A stretch of 64,000 nt of DNA from Micromonospora luteifusca (GTDB lineage: Bacteria > Actinomycetota > Actinomycetes > Mycobacteriales > Micromonosporaceae), in contig NZ_JAFBBP010000001.1 in the NCBI RefSeq assembly GCF_016907275.1, positions 3,338,001 to 3,402,000 of the forward strand. Reading direction: 5' to 3'. The notes under the pieces are model-generated. The model was not told the DNA's origin. It made no database searches and was given only the letters and a program-made list of their open reading frames with translations. Positions 27,199 to 35,060 of this stretch are shown here, in pieces (the first letter of the stretch is position 1; the number at the start of each line of letters is the position of its first letter). The translations under genes were made by a program, and so were the position numbers.

Positions 27199-28154
27199 TG
27201 GGCACTCGGAGGCAGCCGGACGACGACCTCTCCCTGCACGAGCTGATCGACGGCCCGACGGAGACACTGTCGGCGGAGACGCGAGCCGCGGCACTCCGGC
27301 CGGAGCCCGGCGGTCGCGACCGGGTCGAACTGCCTCGGATGCCGGCGGCCGGGGCGCTCTACCGGCGGGCGTTGCTCGGCGCGCTGCCCGGCCTGGGCGG
27401 CGGGCGACGCGGACCCGGCCTGCCGGGCGTCGAGTTGGCCGTGGGCGGGGTGACCGTCGACCGGGCGCGGTTGGCCGACTACGACCGGGTCTGCGGGTTC
27501 CGGCTCACCGACCGTCTGCCGGGCACATTTCCGCACGTCATGGGCTTCCCGTTGGCGCTGCGCCTGATGACCGCGCCGGGCTTCCCCATCCCGCTGATCG
27601 GCCTGGTGCACGTCGGCAACCGGATCACCACACACCGCCCGATCACCGCCGACGAGACCCTCGACTTCACCACGTACGCGCAGAACCTGCGCCCGCACGA
27701 CCGGGGGCGGCAGGTGGACGTGGTGCTGGTCGGCTCGGTCGACGGGGAGGAGGTGTGGCGCGGTGTCTCGACGTACCTCGGCCGGGAACGCAAGCCTGGC
27801 GGGGGCGACCGGAGTGGACGCCCCGAGGCGCCGGCCGGCACGTCCCGCTGGCGGGTGGAGCCCCGGGTCGGCACGGAGTACGCGCGGGTCTCCGGCGACC
27901 ACAACCCGATCCACACGTCCCGGCTCGGGGCACGGCTGTTCGGCTTCCGCCGGCCGATCGCGCACGGGATGTGGAGCAAGGCGCGCTGCCTGGCCGCACT
28001 GGAGAACCGGTTGCCGGACGCCTACACCGTCGAGGTCGCCTTCAAGCTGCCCGTACCGCTACCGAGCACAGTGAGCTTCGCTCTCCTGCCGGACAGCGGC
28101 TTCGCCCTGCACGACTCGCACGGTCGACCGCACCTGGCGGGTCTGGTGCGCTGA
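27198..28154 (+). CDS. htdX: MaoC-like (R)-3-hydroxyacyl dehydratase (HtdX-like)
   Basis: About 318 residues with an N-terminal hot-dog half and a C-terminal MaoC hydratase domain whose motif VSGDHNPIHTS...RPIAHGMWS (near residues 235-260) carries the Asp/His dyad. Family members hydrate or dehydrate (R)-3-hydroxyacyl thioesters. The ATG overlaps the fabG4 stop, so the two are translationally coupled. Mycobacterial HtdX occupies the same position next to FabG4. Confidence 0.85.
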   Translation: MGTRRQPDDDLSLHELIDGPTETLSAETRAAALRPEPGGRDRVELPRMPAAGALYRRALLGALPGLGGGRRGPGLPGVELAVGGVTVDRARLADYDRVCGFRLTDRLPGTFPHVMGFPLALRLMTAPGFPIPLIGLVHVGNRITTHRPITADETLDFTTYAQNLRPHDRGRQVDVVLVGSVDGEEVWRGVSTYLGRERKPGGGDRSGRPEAPAGTSRWRVEPRVGTEYARVSGDHNPIHTSRLGARLFGFRRPIAHGMWSKARCLAALENRLPDAYTVEVAFKLPVPLPSTVSFALLPDSGFALHDSHGRPHLAGLVR

Positions 28155-28166
28155 GTCGCCCCTTGG

Positions 28167-28180
28167 CAGGTGCACACCTG
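28167..28180. repeat. Perfect 14-bp palindrome
   Basis: CAGGTG-CA-CACCTG lies 12 bases after the htdX stop and 50 bases before the nrtR-like start. It may be an operator or part of the htdX terminator. Confidence 0.4.
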
Positions 28181-28192
28181 TGCGCTAAGTTG

Positions 28193-28223
28193 TTCTCAGA
28201 GCGAGATATTCTCAGAATGAGAG
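28193..28223 (+). promoter_or_regulatory. Tandem operators over the promoter of the four-gene operon
   Basis: TTCTCA-GAG-CGAGAT (28193-28207) and TTCTCA-GAA-TGAGAG (28209-28223; dyad TCTCA-GAA-TGAGA) are two similar sites whose starts are 16 bp apart. A -10 candidate TATTCT (28207-28212) lies between and inside them, so a bound repressor would block initiation. The nearest regulator is the Nudix protein encoded immediately downstream. Confidence 0.6.
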
Positions 28224-28230
28224 AGACGCG

Positions 28231-28983
28231 ATGAACGAGCAGGATTTCCTGGCCGCGTACGACCCCGGGGCCTACCCGTCGGTCGCCGTGACCGTCGACG
28301 TGGTGGCGCTGACCATCCGCGACGGCGCACTGCACCTGCTGCTGATCCAGCGCGGTCAGCCGCCCTTCGAGGGCCACTGGGCGCTGCCCGGCGGCTTCGT
28401 CCACCCCGACGAGGACCTGACCGCCGGCGCCCGACGGGAGCTGGCCGAGGAGACCGGGCTCGGGGGCGTTCGGCTGCGCCGCGTACACCTGGAGCAGTTG
28501 AGCAGCTATGGCGCCCCCGACCGCGACCCGCGGATGCGCGTCGTCTCGGTCGCCCACCTCGCGTTCGCCCCCGACCTGCCGGACCCGGCCGCCGGCACCG
28601 ATGCCGACGCGGCGATCTGGCTGCCGGTGACCGCGCTGACCAGCCGGCAGCTCGCCTTCGACCACAGCCGGATCATCGACGACGGGTTGGAGCGAGCGCG
28701 GTCGAAGCTGGAATACACCCCGCTCGCCACGCGATTCCTCGCCGCCGAGTTCACGATCAGCGAGCTGCGCGCCGTCTACGAGACGGTCTGGGGTCACCCT
28801 CTGCACGCCGGCAACTTCCACCGCAAGGTGCTCTCGGTGCCGGGCTTCGTGGAGAGCACGGGCACCAGCACCGAGCGCGGTGGCGCCCGGGGCGGCCCCC
28901 GCGCCCGGCTCTACCGGGCCGGCGACGCCCGGCTGCTGCACCCGGCGCTGCTGCGCCCCGCCCGTGAGGAGACGGTGCGGTGA
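28231..28983 (+). CDS. NrtR-like Nudix-domain transcriptional regulator
   Basis: A 250-residue protein. The Nudix fold (residues ~15-150) has an intact box: Gly55, Glu61, R69-E-L-x-E-E-x-G-L77. The C-terminal half contains the winged-helix signature of the NrtR group (FTISELRAVYETVWG then NFHRKVLS). NrtR proteins bind ADP-ribose or related nucleotides and regulate NAD genes; because the Nudix box is intact, hydrolysis is also possible. A ~30-residue Gly/Arg tail is additional. It is the first gene of a four-gene coupled operon and probably controls it through the tandem TTCTCA sites. Confidence 0.82.
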   Translation: MNEQDFLAAYDPGAYPSVAVTVDVVALTIRDGALHLLLIQRGQPPFEGHWALPGGFVHPDEDLTAGARRELAEETGLGGVRLRRVHLEQLSSYGAPDRDPRMRVVSVAHLAFAPDLPDPAAGTDADAAIWLPVTALTSRQLAFDHSRIIDDGLERARSKLEYTPLATRFLAAEFTISELRAVYETVWGHPLHAGNFHRKVLSVPGFVESTGTSTERGGARGGPRARLYRAGDARLLHPALLRPAREETVR

Positions 28984-29954
28984 GGACAGCGGCGGCCATC
29001 GGCTTGGTCGCGGCGGCCCGCACCGACGCCGACCTGTTCGGCACGGACCAGCCGGCCCGGCGCTACCGCGAGCTGGTCGCGGCCCTGCACCCCGACCGCC
29101 TGCCGGCCGACCCGACGGTACGCGCCGAAGCCCTCGACGCGTTCATCCACGTCACCACCCGGTGGCAGGCCCGGCAGGTCACCGTCCTCGGCGACTACCG
29201 CCTCGGCACGCCGGCCCACTCGGGCGACCTGGCCGACCTCTACGACGTCGGTGCCGACCAACTGCTCAAGCTCCCCCGACGGCCCACCGATAACGACCTG
29301 ATGGCCCGCGAGGCGCACGCCCTGCGCACCATCGCCGAGCGTGGCGACCCCCGCTACCTGCCGTACGTGCCCCGGCTGGTCGACGAATTCGCACACCGCG
29401 ACACCGCGACCGGCGCCGAACGGCGGATCAACGTGCTCGCCACCGCGCCCGGCCTGCACGACCTCGACGAGGTGCGGCGCGCGTACCCCGACGGGTTGGA
29501 CGCCCGGGACGTGGCCTGGATGTGGCGGCGGCTGCTGGTGGTGCTCGGCCTGGCCCACCGGGCGGGCGTGGTGCACGGCGCGGTCGTGCCCCGCCACGTG
29601 CTCATCGAACCGGACGCCCACGGCGTGGTGCTTGTCGACTGGTGCTTCTCCGCCCCTGTCGGGAGCACGGTCCCGGCGCTGGTGCCCGGCCACGACGCGG
29701 GGTGGTATCCGGAGGAGGTCCGCCGGAAGCGGCCCTGCGGGCCGGGCACCGACATCGCGATGGCCAGCCGCTGCATGAGCTGGCTGATGGGGCCGCGCGC
29801 ACCCCGCGAGCTGCACGCCTTCGCGCAGGGCTGCTGGCAACTCTCCCTGGGCTCGCGGCCCGACGACGCCTGGCGCCTGCTGCGCGAACTCAACCAGGTG
29901 CTGGACCGGCTCTACGGGCCACGCACCTTCCGACCCTTCACCCTCACCCCCTAA
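28980..29954 (+). CDS. J-domain plus pseudokinase-like protein
   Basis: A 324-residue protein. Residues ~18-65 resemble a short J-domain, with YRELVAALHPDR holding His37-Pro-Asp39, the motif that stimulates Hsp70 ATPases. Residues ~70-310 look like a protein-kinase fold: a Gly-containing loop, a candidate lysine (LLKLPR, Lys97), the catalytic-loop equivalent VVHGAVVPRHVLI, where HRD is replaced by HGA, and a metal Asp in VLVDW (Asp220). Loss of the catalytic Asp argues for a pseudokinase scaffold. It overlaps the nrtR-like stop (GTGA). Partners are unknown. Confidence 0.65.
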   Translation: MRTAAAIGLVAAARTDADLFGTDQPARRYRELVAALHPDRLPADPTVRAEALDAFIHVTTRWQARQVTVLGDYRLGTPAHSGDLADLYDVGADQLLKLPRRPTDNDLMAREAHALRTIAERGDPRYLPYVPRLVDEFAHRDTATGAERRINVLATAPGLHDLDEVRRAYPDGLDARDVAWMWRRLLVVLGLAHRAGVVHGAVVPRHVLIEPDAHGVVLVDWCFSAPVGSTVPALVPGHDAGWYPEEVRRKRPCGPGTDIAMASRCMSWLMGPRAPRELHAFAQGCWQLSLGSRPDDAWRLLRELNQVLDRLYGPRTFRPFTLTP

Positions 29955-29963
29955 GGAGCTGTC

Positions 29964-30923
29964 ATGGGCAGTGGAATCTGGTCCACCGACGTGTACGACG
30001 CCGCCGACCGCTACCGGCGCTCCACCGGCCGCAGCGCGTTCTCCTACAGCGACAGTGGAGCGCGCACCGTGCACCCCGCGCTCGACCCGCGGGACGCGAT
30101 GCGCGAGAGCCGCGACTCCGACGAGCACCCCCGGTCGACGCCCGTCGCGGTGCTGTTCGACGTGACCGGCTCGATGGGCAACGTGCCACGCGTCCTGCAG
30201 ACCAAGCTGCCGCAGCTGCTCGGGCTGCTGCAACGGCAGGGCTACGCCAGCGACCCGCAGATCATGTTCGGAGCGATCGGTGACGCCACCTGCGACCGGG
30301 TGCCGTTGCAGGTGGGCCAGTTCGAGTCGGACAACCGAATGGACGACGACCTCGGCCGGATCGTGCTGGAGGGCGGTGGCGGCGGGCAGATGAGCGAGTC
30401 GTACGAGTTGGCCATGTACTTCATGGCCCGGCACACCCGCACCGACAGTTGGGAGAAGCGCGGTCGGCGCGGCTACCTGTTCATCATCGGCGACGAACTG
30501 GCGTACCTGCGCGTCAAGGCCCGCGAGGTGGCCGGCCTGATCGGCGACGATCTCTCCGAGGACGTGCCGCTGCGGCAGGTCGTCGACGAGGTGACCCGCT
30601 GCTGGGACACCTACTACCTGCTCCCCGCCGGCAGCCACTACGCCGGCAACGCCAAGGTGCTCGACTTCTGGCGGGACCTGCTCGGGCAGAACACCGTCGT
30701 GCTCGACGACCTCGACGCGGTCTGCGAGACCATCGCGCTCACCATCGGCCTCGGCGAGCAGGCCATCGACCTGGACGAGGGCCTACGCGACCTGGACCGC
30801 GCCGGCTCTGGTGCCACCGGCACCGTGTCGAAGGCGCTGGCGCGTCTCGACCGGGGGCGGCGGGCCGAGGTGTCCACGCTGCCGGCGTTCCGCGACACCG
30901 CCGGTGGGGTGACCCGGCTGTGA
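29964..30923 (+). CDS. vWA-domain protein with MIDAS motif
   Basis: A 319-residue soluble protein starting MGSGIWSTDVYDAADRYRR, then a von Willebrand A fold from residue ~58. The MIDAS motif is D66-V-T68-G-S70-M, with a second acidic loop (GDATCDR) and GGGGGQMSESYELAMYF near 140. It has no signal peptide or membrane helix, so it is an intracellular vWA, probably a metal-dependent protein-interaction module. A strong AAGGAG ribosome site lies nine bases after the pseudokinase stop; its own stop overlaps the purA-like start. Confidence 0.8.
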   Translation: MGSGIWSTDVYDAADRYRRSTGRSAFSYSDSGARTVHPALDPRDAMRESRDSDEHPRSTPVAVLFDVTGSMGNVPRVLQTKLPQLLGLLQRQGYASDPQIMFGAIGDATCDRVPLQVGQFESDNRMDDDLGRIVLEGGGGGQMSESYELAMYFMARHTRTDSWEKRGRRGYLFIIGDELAYLRVKAREVAGLIGDDLSEDVPLRQVVDEVTRCWDTYYLLPAGSHYAGNAKVLDFWRDLLGQNTVVLDDLDAVCETIALTIGLGEQAIDLDEGLRDLDRAGSGATGTVSKALARLDRGRRAEVSTLPAFRDTAGGVTRL

Positions 30924-32182
30924 GGCACGTGGCGGTGGTCGACCTCGGCTACGGCGACGCCGGCAAGGGCACGGTGGTGGACTGGCTCTGCGCCACCCGC
31001 CCAGTGCACACGGTGGTGCGCTTCAACGGGGGCGCGCAGGCGGCGCACAACGTCGTGCTGCGCGATGGGCGGCACCACACGTTCGCGCAGTTCGGCGCCG
31101 GCACGTTCCATCCCGGTGTCCGTACGCACCTCTCGCGACACGTGGTGGTGGACCCGCTGGCACTGGCCGCCGAGGCCGACCACCTCGCCACCGTCGGGGT
31201 GCCCGACGCGCTCGACCGGCTGACCATCGACCGGGATGCGCTGCTCGCCACCCCGTACCACCGGGCCGCCAACCGGGCCCGGGAGATCGCCCGGGGAGCC
31301 GACCGGCACGGCTCCTGCGGGCTGGGGGTGGGCGAGACCGTCGCGTACGGTCTCGCTCACCCCGCCGACGCGCCCCGGGTCGGCGACTGCCGCCGCCCGG
31401 CGCTGCTGCGCCGCCGGCTGACCGCCCTGCGGGACCGGCTGACCGCCGAACTGGGCCCGCTGGACGCGCCACCGATCGAGGACTGCCTGCCCGCGTTCAC
31501 CGGGTTCGCCGGGCGGGTCGCGATCGTCGATGAGAGCTGGCTGGTCGGGGCGTTGCACGCCGGGACCTGCGTCTTCGAGGGCGCGCAGGGGGTGCTGCTC
31601 GACGAGTGGCACGGCTTCCACCCGTACACCACCTGGAGCACCACCACGTTCGCCAACGTCGACAGCCTGCTCGCCGAGGCGGGCCGCCCCGGCGACGTGA
31701 CCCGGATCGGGGTGCTCCGGGTGGTCACCACCCGGCACGGCCCCGGCCCGCTGGTGACCGAGGACCCGGCGCTGCCATTCGCCGACCCGCACAACCCGAC
31801 GAACCCGTGGCAGGGCCGGTTCCGGTTCGGCCACTTTGACGCGGTCGCCCACCGGTACGCCCTCGCCGCAGCCGGCGGGGTCGACGGCCTGGCGCTGACC
31901 CACCTCGACCTCGCCGGCCCCGACCTGCGGATCTGCCGCCGCTACGACACCACCGACCGGCTCACCCCGGGCCCGCCCGGCGACCTCGACCGGCAGGCCG
32001 CGCTCACCGCCCGCCTGCTGCGCTCCCGCCCGGTGTACGACGACCCGCCGGCGGACTGGGCGGAGGCGGTCCGCACGGAGCTGGACACACCGGTGGTGCT
32101 GACCTCGCACGGCCCCACCGCCGACGACAAGAAGACGATCGGCCCGCTGCTCGCCCCACCGGCCCTGGTCCGCTCAGCCTGA
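30920..32182 (+). CDS. Diverged adenylosuccinate-synthetase paralogue
   Basis: A 420-residue PurA-fold protein, clearly different from the genuine PurA at 47039. Asp13 and the GTP loop are kept as GYGDAGKGT (canonical GDEGKGK) and His43 aligns with the catalytic His (GGAQAAHN). The IMP-binding loop is changed to HGSCGLGVGE, the [14 protein letters not shown] box reads DEWHGFHPYTTWSTTT, and the Asp-binding TTGRxRR loop reads WQGRFRFGHFD. GTP-dependent ligation of an amino acid to a purine-like oxo group is plausible, but the substrate is probably not plain IMP. Phage PurZ shows that this fold can switch nucleotide. Last gene of the operon. Confidence 0.75.
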   Translation: MRHVAVVDLGYGDAGKGTVVDWLCATRPVHTVVRFNGGAQAAHNVVLRDGRHHTFAQFGAGTFHPGVRTHLSRHVVVDPLALAAEADHLATVGVPDALDRLTIDRDALLATPYHRAANRAREIARGADRHGSCGLGVGETVAYGLAHPADAPRVGDCRRPALLRRRLTALRDRLTAELGPLDAPPIEDCLPAFTGFAGRVAIVDESWLVGALHAGTCVFEGAQGVLLDEWHGFHPYTTWSTTTFANVDSLLAEAGRPGDVTRIGVLRVVTTRHGPGPLVTEDPALPFADPHNPTNPWQGRFRFGHFDAVAHRYALAAAGGVDGLALTHLDLAGPDLRICRRYDTTDRLTPGPPGDLDRQAALTARLLRSRPVYDDPPADWAEAVRTELDTPVVLTSHGPTADDKKTIGPLLAPPALVRSA

Positions 32183-32193
32183 CTCCTGCGGTC

Positions 32194-32688
32194 CTACCGT
32201 GGTGGCGCGTCGACATCCGCCTGACGCGGTTCGCGGTCCTGGTCGAGCACGCTCACCGGACGTTCGAAGAACGTCTCCAGCACGACGATGGCCTGTGTGC
32301 CGGTTACCCCGTCGATGCCGAAGATGCGGCGCAGCGCCGCTTGCAGGTCTTCGGTGGTCGCGGTACGGATCTTCACCAGCAGTGCTGCCGCGCCAGCGAT
32401 GACGTGCGCTTCCTGGATCTCGGGTATGGCCACAAGCACGTCACGGGTAGGGGCGTCCCCCATCCACGAGTTGGCGTTGACCATCACGAAGGCCGAGACG
32501 CCGCGGTCCACGGCGGCCGGATCGACGTCGATGGTGGTCCGGCGGATCACGCCGCGTTCGCGCAGCTTGCGCACCCGGTCGTGGGCCGAGCCGGCGGACA
32601 GGCCCACCGCCTTGCCCAGCGTCGCGTAGGACTGGGTCGCGTCGTGCTGCAGGTGTGCCAGCAGCGCCCGGTCGATGTCGTCCACCAC
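32194..32688 (-). CDS. Lrp/AsnC family transcriptional regulator
   Basis: A 164-residue feast/famine regulator: an N-terminal winged helix (LAHLQHDATQSYATLGKAVG, then RVRKLRERGVI) and a C-terminal RAM ligand-binding domain (VKIRTATTEDLQAALRRI, GVTGTQAIVVLETFF). Such proteins form octamers that wrap DNA in response to amino acids. It is divergent from an SMP-30/gluconolactonase gene across a short AT-rich gap that it probably controls. Its 3' end meets the purA-like gene 11 bases away. Confidence 0.92.
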   Translation of the reverse strand: MVDDIDRALLAHLQHDATQSYATLGKAVGLSAGSAHDRVRKLRERGVIRRTTIDVDPAAVDRGVSAFVMVNANSWMGDAPTRDVLVAIPEIQEAHVIAGAAALLVKIRTATTEDLQAALRRIFGIDGVTGTQAIVVLETFFERPVSVLDQDREPRQADVDAPPR

Positions 32689-32739
32689 TCGCGCATCCTC
32701 GAATGTGATTTAGCTATTAAACGTGTTGACCATATCAGG

Positions 32740-32765
32740 TTCGGCAGTCATATGCTTTTGCCGAA
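32740..32765. promoter_or_regulatory. Inverted repeat in the Lrp/SMP-30 divergent promoter
   Basis: TTCGGCA (32740-32746) and TGCCGAA (32759-32765) flank 12 AT-rich bases inside the most AT-rich gap of this region. A likely Lrp-type binding site. Confidence 0.5.
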
Positions 32766-32792
32766 TAATGATCCGAAGCCGGGAGGCACGCG

Positions 32793-33716
32793 ATGGTCGA
32801 CACTGTTCCGGCTGAGTTCCACCTGCTGGACGAGCGGTTCCGCAACTGCGACGGCGACTTCGTGGTCGAACGGCTGCACACCGGCGCACGTAAGACCGAA
32901 GGGCCGGCGTATTTCCCGGCTGGCCGCTATTTGGTGTGGAGCGACATCCCCAACGACCGGCTGCTGCGCTGGGACGAGACCACCGGCGCCGTCGGCGTCT
33001 ACCGCCATGGCTCGGGCTACGCCAATGGCAACACCGTGGACCGCCAGGGCCGGCTTGTCACGTGCGAGCAGGGCAACCGGCGGGTCACTCGTACCGAGCA
33101 CGACGGCACAGTCACAGTGCTCGCCGACCACTTCGATGGCAAGCGGCTCAACAGTCCCAACGACGTGGTCGTCCGCGCCGATGGGACGATCTGGTTCACC
33201 GATCCGAGTTACGGCATCCAGGGTGACTACGAGGGCAACAAGGGCGACAGCGAGTTCGGCGGCGCCTGTTACGTGTTCCGCCTGGACCCCGCCACGGGCG
33301 ACATGCGCATCGTGGCGACCGACTTCTGCCGCCCCAACGGCCTGGCGTTCTCGGCGGACGAGCAGCAGCTCTACATCGTGGACACTCGGCAGGATCCCAG
33401 TCACATCCGCGTCTTCGATGTCCTGGCCGACGGCACCCTCGACAACGGGAAGATCTTCGCTGAGTGTGACTTCGGCCGCTTCGACGGCCTCCGTCTCGAC
33501 GACGCCGGGCGAGTGTGGGTCGCGGCCTGGGACGGCGTGCACTGCTTCGACCCCGACGGCACCCTCATCGGCAAACTGCTGCTGCCCGAACCGGTAGCCA
33601 ACCTCACGTTCGGTGGCCCGAAACGCAACCACCTGTTCATCACCGCCGGTGCCTCGGTGTACACGCTGCGAGTCACCTTCAACGGCGCCCACTACCCCGC
33701 GGCGGCGATTGGCTGA
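32793..33716 (+). CDS. SMP-30/gluconolactonase/LRE family hydrolase
   Basis: A 307-residue six-bladed beta-propeller. Motifs are those of lactonases binding one divalent metal: TEGPAYFPAGRYLVWSDIP (metal Glu), LNSPNDVVVRADGTIWFTDP (Asn/Asp region), RPNGLAFSADEQQLYIVDT, and FDGLRLDDAGRVWVAAWDG. It probably hydrolyses a sugar lactone such as gluconolactone. It lacks a signal peptide. Control by the divergent Lrp protein suggests catabolic induction. A GGGAGG ribosome site precedes the ATG. Confidence 0.9.
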   Translation: MVDTVPAEFHLLDERFRNCDGDFVVERLHTGARKTEGPAYFPAGRYLVWSDIPNDRLLRWDETTGAVGVYRHGSGYANGNTVDRQGRLVTCEQGNRRVTRTEHDGTVTVLADHFDGKRLNSPNDVVVRADGTIWFTDPSYGIQGDYEGNKGDSEFGGACYVFRLDPATGDMRIVATDFCRPNGLAFSADEQQLYIVDTRQDPSHIRVFDVLADGTLDNGKIFAECDFGRFDGLRLDDAGRVWVAAWDGVHCFDPDGTLIGKLLLPEPVANLTFGGPKRNHLFITAGASVYTLRVTFNGAHYPAAAIG

Positions 33717-33777
33717 CCGGTCGGCGCAAAGTCGGCGAAGCGCCACCGACCGTCGTCGAGCCGCCGAGCATGGGGGC

Positions 33778-34398
33778 ATGGACGCCCTGCTCGACCTCCT
33801 CCGTGGGACGGTCACGTCGCCGTGGGTGTACCTGGTGATCTTCGGGCTCACCGCGGTCGACGCGTTCTTCCCGGCGGTGCCGGGCGAGGCCGCGGTGATC
33901 ACCGCGGGGGTGCTCGCGGCGGACGGCGGGCACCCCGACCTGGTCCTGGTGATCGTGAGCGCCGCCGTCGGCGCGCTCGTCGGCGACCACGTCTCCTACG
34001 CCATCGGGCGGGGCGGAGGTGCCCGCCGGCTTTCCCGGCTGCCCGTCGGCAGCCGCCGACGGGCCAGCTCCGAGTGGGCCCGCCGGGCGGTGGACCGGCG
34101 CGGCGGGATCATCCTGACCACCAGCCGGTACGTGCCCGGCGGGCGGACCGCCGTCACCCTGACCATGGGCGCGGTGCGCTATCCCCGCCGGGCGTTCCTG
34201 CTGTACGACAGCATCGGGACGGTCACCTGGGCGGTGTACTGCGGGCTGCTCGGCTACTTCGGCGGGCTGGCCTTCGAACGTGACCCGGCGAAGGGGGTGC
34301 TGGTCGGCGTGGGGCTTGCGGTGGTCGTCACGTTCGGCCTGGAGGGGATCCGGTGGCTGCGTCGTCGAGCGCACCGCCGGGCCGCTTCCCGCCGCTGA
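33778..34398 (+). CDS. DedA/VTT family membrane protein (copy 1)
   Basis: A 206-residue polytopic protein: SPWVYLVIFGLTAVDAFFPAVPGE near residue 15 is the re-entrant/VTT start, GDHVSYAIGRGGG follows, and RYVPGGRTAVTLTMGAVRYP is the conserved Arg/Gly motif. DedA proteins act in lipid-carrier recycling or proton-dependent flipping of undecaprenyl or phosphatidylethanolamine lipids. Its close paralogue lies at 36379 on the other side of a two-component system. No ribosome site is obvious. Confidence 0.88.
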   Translation: MDALLDLLRGTVTSPWVYLVIFGLTAVDAFFPAVPGEAAVITAGVLAADGGHPDLVLVIVSAAVGALVGDHVSYAIGRGGGARRLSRLPVGSRRRASSEWARRAVDRRGGIILTTSRYVPGGRTAVTLTMGAVRYPRRAFLLYDSIGTVTWAVYCGLLGYFGGLAFERDPAKGVLVGVGLAVVVTFGLEGIRWLRRRAHRRAASRR

Positions 34399-34418
34399 CC
34401 GGCGTGGCGGCGGGCACG

Positions 34419-35060
34419 TCACAGCAGGTCGGCGTCGTACACCAGGATGGCCAACTGCACCCGGTTGCCCACATGGAGTTTCGCCAGCGCCCGGCTGACG
34501 TGCGCCTTCACGGTGGACTCGCTCATCGTCAACCGCCGGGCGATCTCCGCGTTGCCGTGCCCGCGCGCCACCTCCCGGACGATCTGCAACTCCCGGACGG
34601 TGAGCGGTGCGAGCCGTTCGCGGGCCGCGTCCCGGCGGGCCGGACCACGCTCGGCGAAAGAGTCGATCAAACGCCGGGTGACCGTCGGGGCGAGCATGGC
34701 GTTCCCGGCGGCCACCGTGCGGACGGCGGCGGCCAGGTCGCGGGGCGGGGTGTCCTTGAGCAGGAAGCCGACCGCGCCGACCCGGAGCGCCCGGTGCACG
34801 TACTCGTCGAGGTCGAAGGTGGTCAACATGATCACCTTCGCGCCGGCGGCGATCACCTCCGGCGCGGCGGTCAGCCCGTCGACACCCGGCATCCGCACGT
34901 CGAGCAGCACCACGTCGGGACGTAACCGGTGGGCCTGCTCCAGCGCGCCGGCACCGTCCGCCGCCTCACCGACGACCGTGATGTCCTCCGCCGCCTCCAG
35001 GATCAGCCGCAACCCGGCGCGGACCAGTTGCTCGTCGTCGACCACCACCACCCGAATCAC
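34419..35060 (-). CDS. LuxR-family response regulator
   Basis: A 213-residue NarL-type regulator. The receiver domain has acidic residues at VVDDEQL, the phospho-acceptor Asp in VVLLDVRMPG (near residue 53) and KDTPPRDL at the C-terminal lysine site. The LuxR helix-turn-helix is LTVRELQIVREVARGHGNAEIARRL with an SESTVKAHVSR recognition helix. Its start overlaps the histidine kinase stop (ATGA), so they form a coupled pair. Targets are unknown; the flanking dedA genes are candidates. Confidence 0.94.
   Translation of the reverse strand: MIRVVVVDDEQLVRAGLRLILEAAEDITVVGEAADGAGALEQAHRLRPDVVLLDVRMPGVDGLTAAPEVIAAGAKVIMLTTFDLDEYVHRALRVGAVGFLLKDTPPRDLAAAVRTVAAGNAMLAPTVTRRLIDSFAERGPARRDAARERLAPLTVRELQIVREVARGHGNAEIARRLTMSESTVKAHVSRALAKLHVGNRVQLAILVYDADLL

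Noticed and set aside
30920..32182. Treating the PurA-like gene as the main adenylosuccinate synthetase
   Set aside because: The protein at 47039 has every canonical motif; this one has altered IMP and aspartate loops.
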